Assembly: GCA_012064385.1 (NCBI GenBank)
Contig: QRDG01000524.1
Coordinates: forward strand, 647,094 to 711,093
DNA: 64,000 nt
Reading direction: 5' to 3'
From: Puccinellia tenuiflora
Taxonomy: Eukaryota; Streptophyta; Magnoliopsida; Poales; Poaceae
Below, one piece after another: positions 21,429-33,463 of this stretch (within the stretch, counting starts at the first letter, position 1; every line of letters begins with the position of its first letter). A program made the position numbers and the translations under genes. The notes beneath the pieces were generated by a model. The model was given only the letters and a program-made list of their open reading frames with translations. It was not told the DNA's origin and ran no database searches.

Positions 21429-24400
21429 CTAGTTGAATTTTGGCGTGGCGTCACGCCACGCCCTTGGTGATTTTTTTTTTCTGTGCAATATTTTTTTTCT
21501 TTTTTTTTGTAACCAAAATGTTGGCTAAATTGGAGTGTTGAAAATTTGTTTGTTTTCGTATGAACAGGTAGCATTTTTTTGTGTGCATTTCTGTTATATT
21601 GTGCACAATATTCAATTGTTTGAAGGTTTGAAGTGATCAAACATGTTTGTATTTTAATGTAAATATTTAATTGAAATCAGAACAATCCATTTGAATTTGA
21701 TTTCACATTTAGTGAAAATTTGTTCGTGTGGTGTCGAAATGTTGGCCAAATTGAAATGTCGAAATAAATTTGGTATTTGTTATGAGTATACTGCAGTTAT
21801 TTTTTGGCGAGCATTTTGGTTTTATTTTATGGAACATCGGAATATTCGCTCAAATGTTGGATTAATTTTTTATTGGCGATATGTTGTTGTAATATTTCGT
21901 GAACAATGCTTTATTAAAGTATTGCAGATGTCCAAAGCGTATTAAAGGAATGTTTTAGAATTGAGAAGATTAAGTAACAAAATCACTTGGGGGGGGCTTC
22001 TTATTTTCTCTGCATGTTCGTATTAAAATGTGCATTATTGTAAACAAACAGCATTTGTTGAATTAATTTAATTTCATATTTTGGAATGGTCAGGTATCTT
22101 TGTAATTTGTCATAAATATCGAAATATTTACTCTAACTCCATAGTTTGAGGAAGTGCATTGTAAGGGATTTCGTTAAATCCAATCCATAATTAGAAGAAA
22201 TGGTTTTTTTATTTTCTTCAAATATTTAGTGAATGAAGCATTTTTAAATTTTATGTCCATAATTAGAGAGTTTTCAGCTAAATTATCTTTGAATATTAAA
22301 CAACTTGGGAGGATATAAATAGTTTGTATTTTGCTTTGAAAATTTAGTTGAACTCCATATTCAAATGGATTACAATAGGTGGACATTTATTAAATTCAAT
22401 CCATAATTTGAGGGAATTAATTTGGATTTTCTCCAAATATTTGGTGAGCTGAAATGTTGAAATATGTTTTCATTATGCCTTAAGTAGTGCAAATAATGGT
22501 TGCTTTTTTTCCCCGACTGCATAGTACAATCAAAGGAATTGTATTTTGTGAGCGTTTATTAAATTTTAATCCATAATTAGATGAAGTGTACCTATAATGT
22601 ATATAAATATTTGGCAGTTTGAATTGTTTAAGTTTGTCTGTATTCTGGCATTAGTAAGTATTTTTTTTCCTGAGCATGTTGATATATTTTGGGGTAATTC
22701 AAATATTTTAGCATTTTGAAATGTTGAAATGTGTTTCTTTTTCCCAATTAACGTTTAAGTTAAGTATGGAGAAAGTCTGTTTATGTTGCATTTAAATTTT
22801 GACCATTTTGAAGTGTGCAACTATATTTTGTGTTTTGCTATATGTAGTTAGCGTTCATTTTTTTTGAGCATTTTGTATATAGTTCAGTGAATGTCCAAAT
22901 ATTTATCGAACTAAAGTATTTAAATATGTTTGTATGTTGGCATGAATTTTTAATTGTAATTAGGGAAAATGTATTTCAAATATTTCCAAATATTGAAAAG
23001 TTCTGAATTTTCCAGAAAGTTTTGTTCTATGGCATAAGTAGTTAGAACGTAATTTTCTGATTATTTTTGTTGTATTACCCATATTTTTGTCGGTGGATAT
23101 ACTAATAGTTTTTGAATTTTGAACGATTTTTTTTTTTAATTTTGTTGGAAATTATCTAGCCCTTCACGCTAATACGTAGAAGGGAAGTTTTTTGTATTTA
23201 TTAAATTCAATTTAGAAGCAAGGTACAATTAGAGCAAATGAATTTGCACTTTGTTGAAATATTCATATGATCAAACATTTTTTTTTTGAATTCAGTGACT
23301 GTTTTACTTTTTTTTACAATTTTTGTGGAACTTGGTCACATTCGATTTGGAAATGTATGTAATCAAACTTTTTTTAAGTTATTTATATTTATTAAATTCA
23401 ATTTAGAAGCAAGCCATAATTAAAGCAAATGAATTTGCATTTTCTCGAATTATTCATCTAATCAAACGTTTGGTTTTTAAATGCAGTGAATATATATATA
23501 TATGTATTTTTTTATTATTTTTTTAAATAAATTGTGGATTTTGGTCTCATTTGATTTGGAAATGTAGCTAATGTTTTTTTTAAATGCAGTGGCTATTTTG
23601 ATTTTGACAAATTTGTAGAATTTAGTGTCAATTGATTTGGTCTCATTTGATTTAGAAGTGTAGCTAACCAAATATTTTTTTTTTCTTTAAATGCAGTGGC
23701 TGTTTTGATTTTGACAAATTTGTAGAATTTAGTGTTAGTTGTTTTGGTAAATTTTTGAAAAGTTCAAAAAGTTTTGGAAAAATAGGAAAGCAGATTGGAA
23801 AGGAAGGGGAAAAAATATAAGGAAGCCCGGCCTAGCAAGAGCCCGTCTACAGCCCAGGCCCACCCCAACGTCGACGTGACCAAAATTGCAAATTATATCT
23901 GGTAATTTGGTCTCGATAGATAAGTGATTTCTAAAATTACCGTTAGGAAATTATGTTTTTAAATTTTTGTCGCAACTGCCTATGTGGTCGAGAAATTTTT
24001 AAAACTTGTAGCGCCCAAATTGCAGTTACTATTTTGTTTAACGTTTTCTTAAAAAATTATCAATGGGAAATACGTTTAAAATTCGTGTCGAAAATATGAG
24101 CGCGGGGAAGAAATGTTAGTTGTAAGTTTAATGAATATCATAACTTTTCCTGTAATTATTATTAAAGTCCTGACAATTGGGACCTCCACAATTTTTTTCT
24201 TAAAGGAACGTATATGAAAACAACTAAAAGGATATTCATATTTTATAGGTAATAATACTCTATCGTATATGAGATCTAAATACCAGGACTGCACGGTGCA
24301 GATAAAACATATTGTTGAAAATAAACAAAGGAAAACGTCATTGTGTTGCTTAGGGAAAATATGCACGAATGTTCGATACATACTGATATGTTCGAGACTG

Positions 24401-24532
24401 TATACGATTAACTCAATATTTAAGAAGTCTAGCTAATTTTGTTGCCTAAGATTTGACTTATTTTTCAGATTGGCATCTGTGTTGATGTTTACTGCAAATA
24501 AGTTTAAGTACCCTATGTAGAAATCTACATAC

Positions 24533-24605
<73 letters not shown>

Positions 24606-26029
24606 TGTTATGAGGTTGAATATATCATGTTAGTTTTAAAATTTGTGTCGAAAATATGAGCGTGCAAAAAGGAATGTTTGTTTTTTTTCTTGAAGTGAAA
24701 ATCGAGGGAAATGTATGCCAAAATTGTTCGAAAACTCTTATATTTATGTAAAATTTGATGTATTAGTTGATTTATTTTGAATTATGGGTTGAAAGTTATG
24801 AATTTAACAAATATGACAACTGGGACCCACACGTCAGAAATTTAATAGTTTTGGGGAAAATTTTTCGGAAAGAGTACAACTATGGCTGGTGGGGCCCTTG
24901 ATGGCGTCATTCGATGACGTCAGCAATGGCTGCCGTCCAAAATTTTGAAATATTGAAATCTGAAAAGTATGATTCCATTATTAAGAGAAATGTAAAATGT
25001 TTGGGGTAGTGTAAAAAAATGGCTCCATCATCAACATTCGGGAAAACTGAAAGAATATATTTATACTGAATTAGATTTTGCTGTTTCAAGTTTATGCGAA
25101 TATTCAGCAATTTAATACGTTTCCGCAGAAGCTTTAAAACGAATTTTAAAAGGTTAAGTTAGTTCTTCTAAGTAAAATTATTTACAGTTGTTTAATCATG
25201 CGTGGAAACGTGTTAGTTGTAAAGATTTCATTTTTCCGTAAATTTTGGTATACTATTTGTTTTTTTTTGAATTACGGATTAAAAGTTATGGATTTTTCAA
25301 TTTCCAGCATTTTCTGCATTTATTAAAAGAAGTGGGAAATCTGACAGGCAGGCCCGCGGTGACGTCGTCGCGTGACGTCACCCGCCGACGGGGACGCAGC
25401 CGTGGCCGCTCTGCCGAGCTTGCACTCATGCAGCAGCGCTCGCGCGGCGGGCGAGGACCGTGCGGATCCGCGAGAGGAGGCGCAGGGGAGCCGGAGGGGT
25501 GGCGCTCTGGACCGTTTGGTCGCCGGAGCCGCCGGCGGCGACCGAATCGGTGGCGGTGCACGCGGAGCACGGCGAGGCCGATTTCGGCGTCCCTCGGGCG
25601 TCCTGGCACGCGTTCGCCGGCGAGGTTGAGGAGGGCGCGGCGGCGGAGCTCTCCGCGTCCGTCGATCTGAGCGGGGAGGGGCGGAGCGGCGGGGGCACGC
25701 GGCGGCGGTGACGGAGATTCCGGCGTCACGGGAGAGAGGAAGGGGAGGGAGGGGATTCTGCAGGCGGTTTTATAGAAAAGCCCTTGTCTTTGTCGTAATT
25801 CACAATTCGGTCCCTGGCCTCGCGTTTTTGTGGACTGCGGTTTTTTTTCGGTTTTGAGGGGGGTTCTTCTGTAAAAGCATCGAGGACGCGCTATGTGGAC
25901 CATCCGATCGCCGGCCGACCGTCCGGATCGCATTACTGTAGCAAGCTACAGTAACTACTGTTCCTAGCTACAGTCGCCGAGCGCTCTCAGCGCGAGAATG
26001 GTTCGTCGTTCATATAGTTAGTAGATAGA
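21429..26029 (-). mobile_element. Second Helitron, AT-rich, non-autonomous (4601 bp)
   Basis: On the minus strand the 5' end is TCTATCTACTAACTATATG after A. The 3' end is CTAG (21429-21432) before T. A perfect 9-bp hairpin, GGCGTGGCG TCA CGCCACGCC (21442-21462), lies 9 nt before CTAG. A perfect palindrome, TACTGTAGCAAGCTACAGTA, lies at 25934-25953, about 76 bp from the 5' end. The first about 650 bp are GC-rich and exon-like (25286-25933, no recognised product). The remainder is AT-rich with internal duplications, for example near 23190, 23385 and 23580. No Rep/helicase gene was seen. Confidence 0.72.
24523..24602. repeat. (ATAC)n(AT)n microsatellite
   Basis: A short CATA/TACA tandem followed by about 60 bp of uninterrupted AT repeats, within the second Helitron. 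Confidence 0.95.
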
Positions 26030-26725
26030 TTTGGAAATGTGCACATTCAAAAGGTGTTTCGATTTTAGTATGTTCGAATTGAAGGAAAGTTTGCATTGTT
26101 AAGTTGTTCAAATTTCGAAGTTGGTAAAATTGGGAAGTTATTCATATTTGGATGATGTTTATGTTTGTTGAATGCTCATATTTGAAATGCATTCAAAATT
26201 TGTAAGTCTCAAAATTTTAAATAGGTTACATTTATTGTAGCGATCATTTTGCTGTATTTTTACTTTTGTGTGGTGTGTAAATTTGAAGTTACTGAATCTA
26301 TAATATTTGCACGCTTTCTGAATTTTGTGTCAACATTTGAAATATTTTGGAGAAAGTTCAGAAGTGTTTGGAATGATTATTTTGATATTGACAGAATGTT
26401 AGAAATTGTTGTGAATTTATTTGGAGCCATATTTGAAAAGTTGTGATAGTTTTTATTTTTTTAAAGCAAAAAAAAGAACAGGGGAAAAAATAAAAAGGCC
26501 CAAGTCAGCTGCACAGCAGCCAAATTTCAAAATGGTGACATTCTAAAATTGTTTAAGTTTGGAAATAGTTGAATTTTAAAAAAAGTTTTCGTTTTAAAAA
26601 TGGTCGGCTTTTACAGGATGCTCAAATCTGAAAATATTTGTAATTCAGGGAAAAATACGTTCTAGGAACGTTTAGATGTTAAAAATTGGTTGAAGTGGAA
26701 ACGTTTTAAGGCCTGAATTCTTTTC

Positions 26726-27250
26726 ATGTTTGTAAAATGTTGTATTCATGTTGATTTGTTTGTCACAATTGTAAATACCGTTGGGAGGGAAAATTCGAAT
26801 TTGAAAATGTCGACATTCAAATGTTGTTTAGATTTGAATGCATCGAAATTAGTAAGGAGAAGTTTACGTTTACAAACTATTCAAATTGTGATATCGTTAA
26901 AGTTGCTCGTATCTGAATTTCTTTACGGTTTTCAAATGCCCGTATCTGAAAGGCATCGAAAATTTTTAAAATATTTGAACTTGAAATTTGATGTTTATAA
27001 AATGTTGTGTTCATGTTGGTATGTTTGCCACAATTGTAAATACCGTTGGGAGGGAAAATTCGAATTTGAAAATGCCGAGATTCAAATGTTTTTCAGATTT
27101 GAATGCATCGAAATTAGTAAGGAGAAGTTTACGTTTACAAACTGTTCAAATTTTGAAATCATTGAAGGTGCTCGTATCTTTTTTTTACCGGTTTTCAAAT
27201 GCCCGGTTCTGGAAGGCATCAAATTTTTTAAAATATTTGAACTTGAAATT
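26726..27250 (+). repeat. Tandem duplication, unit about 265 bp
   Basis: Two head-to-tail copies begin near 26726 and 26991. Matching landmarks such as GGGAGGGAAAATTCGAATTT and AGTAAGGAGAAGTTTACGTT are spaced 265 bp apart, with few differences. Part of each copy is open in one frame, but no protein is recognised. Confidence 0.85.
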
Positions 27251-27390
27251 TGATCAAACGCTATAAATAGTCGTCGTTTTTTGTTCGTGTTACTGTTGAC
27301 ATGTTTGTCACATTAACTTGAAATTTGATCAAATGCTATAAATAGTCATCGTTTTTTGTTCGTGTTAATGTTGACATGTTTGTCACATTT
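27241..27390 (+). repeat. Tandem duplication, unit 75 bp
   Basis: Two nearly identical copies start with ACTTGAAATTTGATCAAA at 27241 and 27316, with only a few substitutions. They directly follow the 265-bp duplication. Confidence 0.9.
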
Positions 27391-27469
27391 GTAAATACCC
27401 TGTATTTGGAAAGTTGCAAAAGTTTTGGAATAAGGAAAAAAAGTGCAAAAAAAACCCCGACGCAGTCGC

Positions 27470-28943
27470 TGATAATCACCAAGAGCAAGGAATCACTGTA
27501 GCACAATTCAATATGGAAGTAAGGTATCGATCCGCAGGAGCAAAAATGAAAAGTTATCTATTCCCTACAACTAAAGTGTCACGAGTTTTAGTTGATTATG
27601 CACTAAACAAGTTTATAGAACAAGGTGGTTGATTTAATGGATAGAAGTTTGATGTAAGAAAACAGGAGTGTGAAAGTGTCCCAATCCTTTTTAATGCAAG
27701 AGGACAAGACAAGAGAACAAGGGTGTGAAAGTGTCCCAATCCTCTTTAATGCAAGAGGACAAGACAAAGGTGTAAACGGTGTTTTGAAAATAAGGCCTAG
27801 GGATCATGCTTTCACTAGTGGACACTCTCAACAATAATAATATAATTGAATACATAGATAATTCCTCCTCATTATGTTACTCTGAATTAATTTCTGCTTG
27901 GATAAAGAACACCAATCCATTATGTAGTGCTACAAAAAGCACACCTTAAAGTTCGTATTCCACATCTATGGACACTTCATGCGGTCACTATTCCCATCCA
28001 AAGATAGTAGTAACAAATACCACAATATCATAGAGACACCCAACACAAATAATAACTCATGATAAGTATTCATGTAATCTTTAGCCTAAGAGCCACACAC
28101 GGTGCACGCACTATCAACTTCACACCATGGGACAAAGGTGACTCCGGCAATCACATCAATAAAACCACTTGAGTAGCATAATTCATAAGATAAAAAAGAG
28201 TACCATCTATGGATTCAACTAGATTACAAAGCTCATGATCACATAAAGATCACACCATGGGAGAGAGAGATAAACCACATAGCTACCGGCATGAGCCCTC
28301 AGCCCCGATGAGGGACTACTCCCTCCTCATCATGGAGATGGTGGAGATGAGATGATCTTGCTGTAGAAGTTGATGATGAACACGCCGGAGGGGGTGGAGC
28401 CCTCCGGAGGTGGATTTCGGCGGCGTTTCCCCCCTCCGATCTTCTCCGACGGCAGCCCTCTGCCTCTCTGTTTCTGGTTTTGCGTTTCTCCGCCGCCTCC
28501 CTCTGGAAAACGTCGGGGGACCTTTTATATAGGAGTTTTTAGGTCACGAGGATGCTTCTGGGCGAAGGATCGATGCAAACGGGGCCACGAGGGCCAAATT
28601 GGATGGGCCCACGCGGCCTGGTACTATAGCCGCGTGGGACCCCCCCCCCCCTTTTGGTCCTCCGGCCTCCGTTCGTTGACTTCTTTCGCTCCTAAATCTT
28701 CTCCTTCCAAAATAATGACCCCCCTAAATTTATAGCTCATTATGACGTCGTTAAGGTCCTGAAACAAATAAAGAAAGAAATAGGGGTTTTCTGCCTGCGC
28801 AGGATTAATTCCATATAAAGGGGAAATCATTATAAATTACCAAAAATCATTAAATAACAGTAATATACCCCTTATATGATGCAAATATGAATGGAATATA
28901 ACTATTATATTGCAAAGTTCATGTATGCATTTTAGATGCATCA
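27470..28943 (-). mobile_element. Solo LTR of a gypsy element (1474 bp)
   Basis: It begins TGATAATCACC and ends TGCATCA on the plus strand. Its right about 900 bp aligns by eye with the LTRs at 40957-42206 and 46467-48026 (shared GGGTTTTCTGC, CTTATATGATGCAAATATGA and TTCATGTATGCATTTTA). No internal region is present. Flanking pentamers are GTCGC (27465-27469) and GTAGC (28944-28948), an imperfect target-site duplication. ORFs near 28.4-28.8 kb are LTR sequence. Confidence 0.75.
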
Positions 28944-29671
28944 GTAGCCCAGCAGCCAGCCCTGCCCACGTAGCGGCCCATCTGGCCAGCCCAGGCCCGC
29001 TGGGACGTCGTGCCGACATCACCGGCGGCTGGAGTCGCCGCGGCGACGTGGGCGACGTCGGCGTCGCACCCGTGCGAGGTAGGGCGCGCGAGTGGCCGCT
29101 TCCGACGCGGCTGGTCGCGGGGTGCCGCAGGTGGCGGCGCCGCCTCGTTTTGGTCGCCGGAGCGTCGTCGGCGACGAACGGGCGCGGCAGAGGGCAGCGG
29201 GCGCGGCGGCGTTGATTCCCGCGCAACGACGGCGTTTCGGCAAGCGAAGCTCGGTGAGGAGGGAGAGGCGGCGGCGGCGGAGCCCGTGGTTTGCTTCGAT
29301 TCGAGCGAGGAGGGACGGAGGGGCGGCGCGCCGTGTCGGCGGCCGCGGCGGTCTCGGCGCCGTCGTGGGAGAGAGAGGGGGGGAGAGGATATGGACGGTT
29401 TTACAGTGGGGTCCCTGCGGTTTGTGCAATTTTCAAACCGGTCCTTCTCCTCGTAAAGTCGTGGACCGCGGAGCACGTTCTGGATTTGTGAGGGGCCTTT
29501 TTGCAATTGTGTCTCGGAGATGTTGTTTGAGGCGTCGGATTGAAATTGGACGGCTCGGATCGGGGGTTACTGTAGCTACTGTAGCAAGCTACAGTAGCTA
29601 CTGTTCCAGGAACAGTACCCGAGCGAGGAGAGAGCGAGATTTCGTCCGTCTTTAATATATAGATAGATAGA

Positions 29672-29928
29672 TATGTGCACCATGCCAAACAGCTCCAGAC
29701 TTGGCAGATTCCCATTGTGCTACCCTCAGCTTCAGCCAAACTGACAAGTTGAGTGAAGTTCATGCTTTGCCGTTCAAAGGTCCTGGCATTACGCTCAAGC
29801 CATATTCTACGCATTCCAGTGATGGCAATGGCAGCGATTTCATGGCGCTTGGTTTTGGACTTTTGGGAAATCAGTTTTGCAGTGAGTACAATGTCATCAT
29901 GGGCGTTGGCACAATGTCATCTACACCT
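29672..29928 (-). pseudogene. LINE reverse transcriptase C-terminal fragment
   Basis: The minus strand encodes IWLERNARTFERQSMNFTQL, a hallmark of the C-terminal end of grass LINE ORF2 (after the zf-RVT domain). It is the continuation of the fragment at 31282-31918, from which it is separated by a retroposon insertion. Its other side is cut by the Helitron at 29671. Confidence 0.7.
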
Positions 29929-31281
29929 CTCGAAACAGGCTTTCACCCCGCTTTATAAATAAAGCCCAACAGCCAAAACGATACAAAGTGACGAGGTGAT
30001 CCTCTTACAAAGCAGATCAAAGATAAAAAAGAGAAAACACTCGAGAGCCAAACTTGCCACCGATGACAACGAAACTAAGCCTAAACACACCGGAACTCCA
30101 CGACAAAGCGCTCAAGAAGGAAACGACGCCAAACGCCGCCAACGTCGAGACCGAAGGTCAAGGTTTTCACCCGGAGTGCTGATGCGGCGAAGGTAAACAC
30201 AACAGCGCCCCGAGAGGGTTACGACACCCGCAGGCATCGCCGCCGTCGGCGCCGGAGCGCAGGGCTTTCGCCCGTAAAAGACCTTCGTCACACCCGGTAC
30301 CTCAGACCGCCCCCGTCAACGAGTCCGGCTCCCAACTCACGATCTGGGCGCCACAATGCCAGGATCCCCCGCCGTCCTCTCCCTGCCAGCCACCTAGACC
30401 AGGAAAGGGACCATCACCACCACAACGTCGTTCGCCGCAGAACGCCCATGCAGTCCACCTTCCGAGGCCGCCACCTCGGCGTCCGAGATCACTAGCCCTT
30501 GAAGGGGCCAAACACCACCACGTCCATCCCACCGAGGCGGACAGAAGACACTAGGATCAACCAAACGACCTCGGACAGTGGGGTTCAATAGGCAGGACGC
30601 ACCTGCCCGTCGAACCCGCAGAGCCCATACGGGACTCCCAGGCAGCTGCCGGATCTAGGCCCATCAGGCCCGGATCTAGCGCCCCAACCATCCATCACCA
30701 TGGTCAGGGGGTGGGCTCCCAGTCCAGGAGCCCCTGAAACCAGTCGATCCATGGGGCCCAACCAGCCCGATCTAGGCCCGAAGGGCCCAGATCTGGGCCG
30801 AGGTCGGGCACTCCGTCCTCGGTGGCCAGCGCCACCGACAGGCGTCCAGGGTCGTCGTTTCACCATCATCTCCGTCGCTGCCATCGGAGCTGCGCGCCGC
30901 CGCCGTGCCGACCCATCCCCGCCGGCCAGGATCTGGGCGGACGAGCTCGGCCACCACCGCCGCCAGAGGCAGCAGCAGCGAGGAGCACCGTCCCCCAACG
31001 CCGCCTCCACACGCGAGCGCTCGCCCCTGGCGCAGCTCGCCGGCCGCCGCCACGCCAGGCCTTGCCGAGCGCCGCCAATCTGCACCGACGCCACCGAAGA
31101 GAGCCGCCCCGCGCCGGGTAGAGGAAGACCGGCCGCCGCCGGCACCGCACGGGCTTTTGCCCGGCGGCGCGCGCCGGCAGCGGCCGGGGGAGGGGAGGAG
31201 GATGTGGAAGGAGGCGGCGGCGGGCTAGGGTTCGCCCCTGGTCGCGCGGGGGCGACCCAGGAGCGAAGCGGTTTTTCGTCC
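29929..31281 (-). mobile_element. Non-coding retroposon inserted in the LINE (1353 bp)
   Basis: It is flanked by a perfect 14-bp duplication, TGTCATCTACACCT at 29915-29928 and 31282-31295. On the minus strand it starts in very GC-rich sequence and ends with GGGCTTTATTTATAAAGC, then a GGGGTGAAAGCC motif. It has no poly-A tail and no reverse transcriptase domain. Long ORFs in it (for example at 30585-31299) are GC-composition artefacts open on both strands. The TSD length points to LINE-type target-primed insertion. Confidence 0.75.
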
Positions 31282-31918
31282 TGTCATCTACACCTTTAGC
31301 ATGGTGAACCAGAATTCCCTAGTGAAGAGACATCGGACAAGAAGATGCTCAATGCTTTCCAGAACCTGGTCACAAAGAGTGCATTTGTCCAGATGGTCAA
31401 GGCCACGACGCTGGCGACGATCTGCTGTCCAACATCGGTTCCTTAGATCAAGCCAGCAGAACCATTTCTCCTTTAGTGGGGCCCAGTTCTTCCATGGCGA
31501 TTTTGCACAATCGGCCTCGATAATGCGCCGAAAGAAGGCTGAGTAAGCAGAGGAGGCGGTGTATTTACCGTTCGCCGTAAGCCGCCAGGAGAACGAGTCC
31601 CCGTCGTCATTGGGAGGTGGTTGCGCCTGAATTATGAATTCAGCGATCGCCTGAATACTTAGTGTGGCTCTGATGTCCTGAATCCATATGCCATCCTGCA
31701 GTGCCTCTGCTACTGTCCGCCACGAACAAAGGCCAACAGAGAGGGTGCGATCTGAGCAGCACTTTAATTTGACCATCGACCTGTCCAGAATTTCGTTCTG
31801 ACCCCGTTTCCCACAACGCGCTTGCAAGCCGCTTGGAAACATCTGCTCAGCATCAGTAGAGAGAGTGAACAGAAGTCCAAGATCTTGCTGGGCCTGATCT
31901 TGATCTTTATGGGAGTAC
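31282..31918 (-). pseudogene. LINE ORF2 fragment with zf-RVT domain
   Basis: A minus-strand ORF of about 184 codons contains the zinc-binding region found downstream of plant LINE reverse transcriptases (zf-RVT): SAYSAFFRRI, WKNWAPLKEKWFCWLDLRNR, CTLCDQVLESIEHLLVRC. The CxxC..H..C ligands are preserved. Reverse transcriptase proper is missing upstream, so the copy is 5'-truncated near 31918, and it is interrupted at the other end by the retroposon at 29929-31281. Confidence 0.8.
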
Positions 31919-32480
31919 TAGAAAGGTGGAGTATTTGATACGTTCCCCTCAGTTGTTCCTCTTTGTTTATACCTACATATGTATGTTATATTAACTATGC
32001 CTACATATGTGGGTGTTCTATTTTGAAATCCGAATTTTAAATTTGGAGGGTTGTACTAAGCCAATATGTTGACCACGCATAGAAATAATTTTCGAATTAC
32101 AAGCAAGACGATTGTTTGTAAGTGTACCGTAAGTCCAAATCAAGAATCACCGTACATTTTTTTTTTTCAGAACCACACATACAACAGCGCTTATTAAAGC
32201 CTGCAGTTGTGGAGTTCAATTTTCACAGTCACAATGTACTAAGTCACATTGTTTGTCAAAATATTGCCTCCCAACTGAACATTGCTGGAGGTAAGTGCTG
32301 GTAGCGCTGATAATTCCTCACCGTGAGATAGATCGACGGTTTTTTGTGATGCCAAAATACAATTAATCGGAACACTTCAATCTTTCATGGAACTGAATGA
32401 AACCTTATAAATTTTAAGATATCCCATACTAATCATACTGATATTTAAGTACTTTATGATAAGTGCCTATGTACTGTATA
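31919..32480. other. Intergenic, AT-rich
   Basis: No gene or recognisable element was seen. It ends at the 14-bp TSD of the next retroposon. Confidence 0.5.
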
Positions 32481-32494
32481 TGAACTTTATGACT

Positions 32495-33449
32495 TTTTTT
32501 TTGAACATAAAAGACCACACTTATATTAAGATAAGCTCAGTACATCTTACAAAAAGACCCAACAGAAATAGGACATTACAAAATGTTCCCTATCTTTTGC
32601 AAAGCGGGCCCGAAATACCTAATGGAGAAAGCAATCGGGACCAAAGCTTCTCCCTCACAAGCACCTCGCCGCCGCCGGGAACTATGTCACTTGGGATGAC
32701 GAAGCTTCCATGAAAAACCATGGACGCCGCGATGAAGAGCCACTGCCTCCTTTCAGGCTCACTGGCCGGGAGGAAATAGAAAGGCCGCCATTCGACCAGA
32801 AGAAGCAGCAGCGGCCGGAAGACCGCCAATCGACCAGAGCAGAGAGCGGCGTAGCCTCCAGAGAAGGCCGCCCTTCGACCACCGCCATGGGCGGCATAGT
32901 TTCCGATGAATCGCTGTTGCTGATGCGCTCTCCCGAGAGCAACCTCAAAAACATCAGGCCGGAGAACCTCCTAGAGCGTGGATGCCGGTGAACCGGGAAG
33001 ATGAAGCTTCACCTAATCTCCTTTAGATCTGCCAAGAAACTGCTCATCCCCCAACTCACCTCCACCACCATGGTAACGGCAAGAAGGAAAGGAAGAGCAG
33101 CTGGTACCCCTCCACTCGATCTGGGGAACCACCAACTCTGACTACAGGCTTATTGAACGGGAATACATCGATTTCGTCCATCCCCAACTTCAGCTTCGAC
33201 CTCCGAAGCACATGGCGAGGACGAATACCGCTGCAGCCGCCAGACGCAGCCTGCGTGCTCCAGCGACAGATCCCAAACCGGCATGTCGCCAAACTCCACT
33301 AGGGGAAACCTACACGAAGACCTACTTCTAAACCTAGCTACTATGCAAGGAGAAGACCTGGCTACTCGCCCATGCTCACTCGCGACAGACGCCACCCGGA
33401 GGAGGGGGACAGAGGCCGCCGGCGGAAGTGGCACCGATGGCGGACTCTC
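32495..33449 (-). mobile_element. Non-coding retroposon (955 bp)
   Basis: It is flanked by a perfect 14-bp duplication, TGAACTTTATGACT at 32481-32494 and 33450-33463. On the minus strand it ends ATAAGTGTGGTCTTTTATG and an A-run (plus-strand T-run at 32495), so it was made from RNA. Several short ORFs exist but none resembles a LINE protein. It is similar in design to the retroposons at 14548-16073 and 29929-31281: GC-rich body, LINE-like 3' end and 13-14 bp TSD. Confidence 0.75.
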
Positions 33450-33463
33450 TGAACTTTATGACT

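Larger units (their letters stand above)
26030..29671 (-). mobile_element. Third Helitron-like element, related to the second, interrupted
   Basis: The right end on the minus strand reads TCTATCTATATATTAAAGAC after A, like the 5' end of the second Helitron. An extended palindrome (29574-29599, core TACTGTAGCAAGCTACAGTA) lies about 72 bp inside, at the same distance as in the second Helitron. A GC-rich exon-like segment (28944-29500) and an AT-rich body (26030-27469) follow in the same order. A solo gypsy LTR (27470-28943) splits the two. I could not find a hairpin plus CTRR end, so the left border is arbitrary; the second Helitron may have inserted into this copy. It interrupts a LINE at 29672. 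Confidence 0.5.

Noticed and set aside
30585..31299. Overlapping GC-rich ORFs of 90-200 codons
   Set aside because: Open on both strands with no domain, inside a retroposon bounded by a 14-bp TSD.
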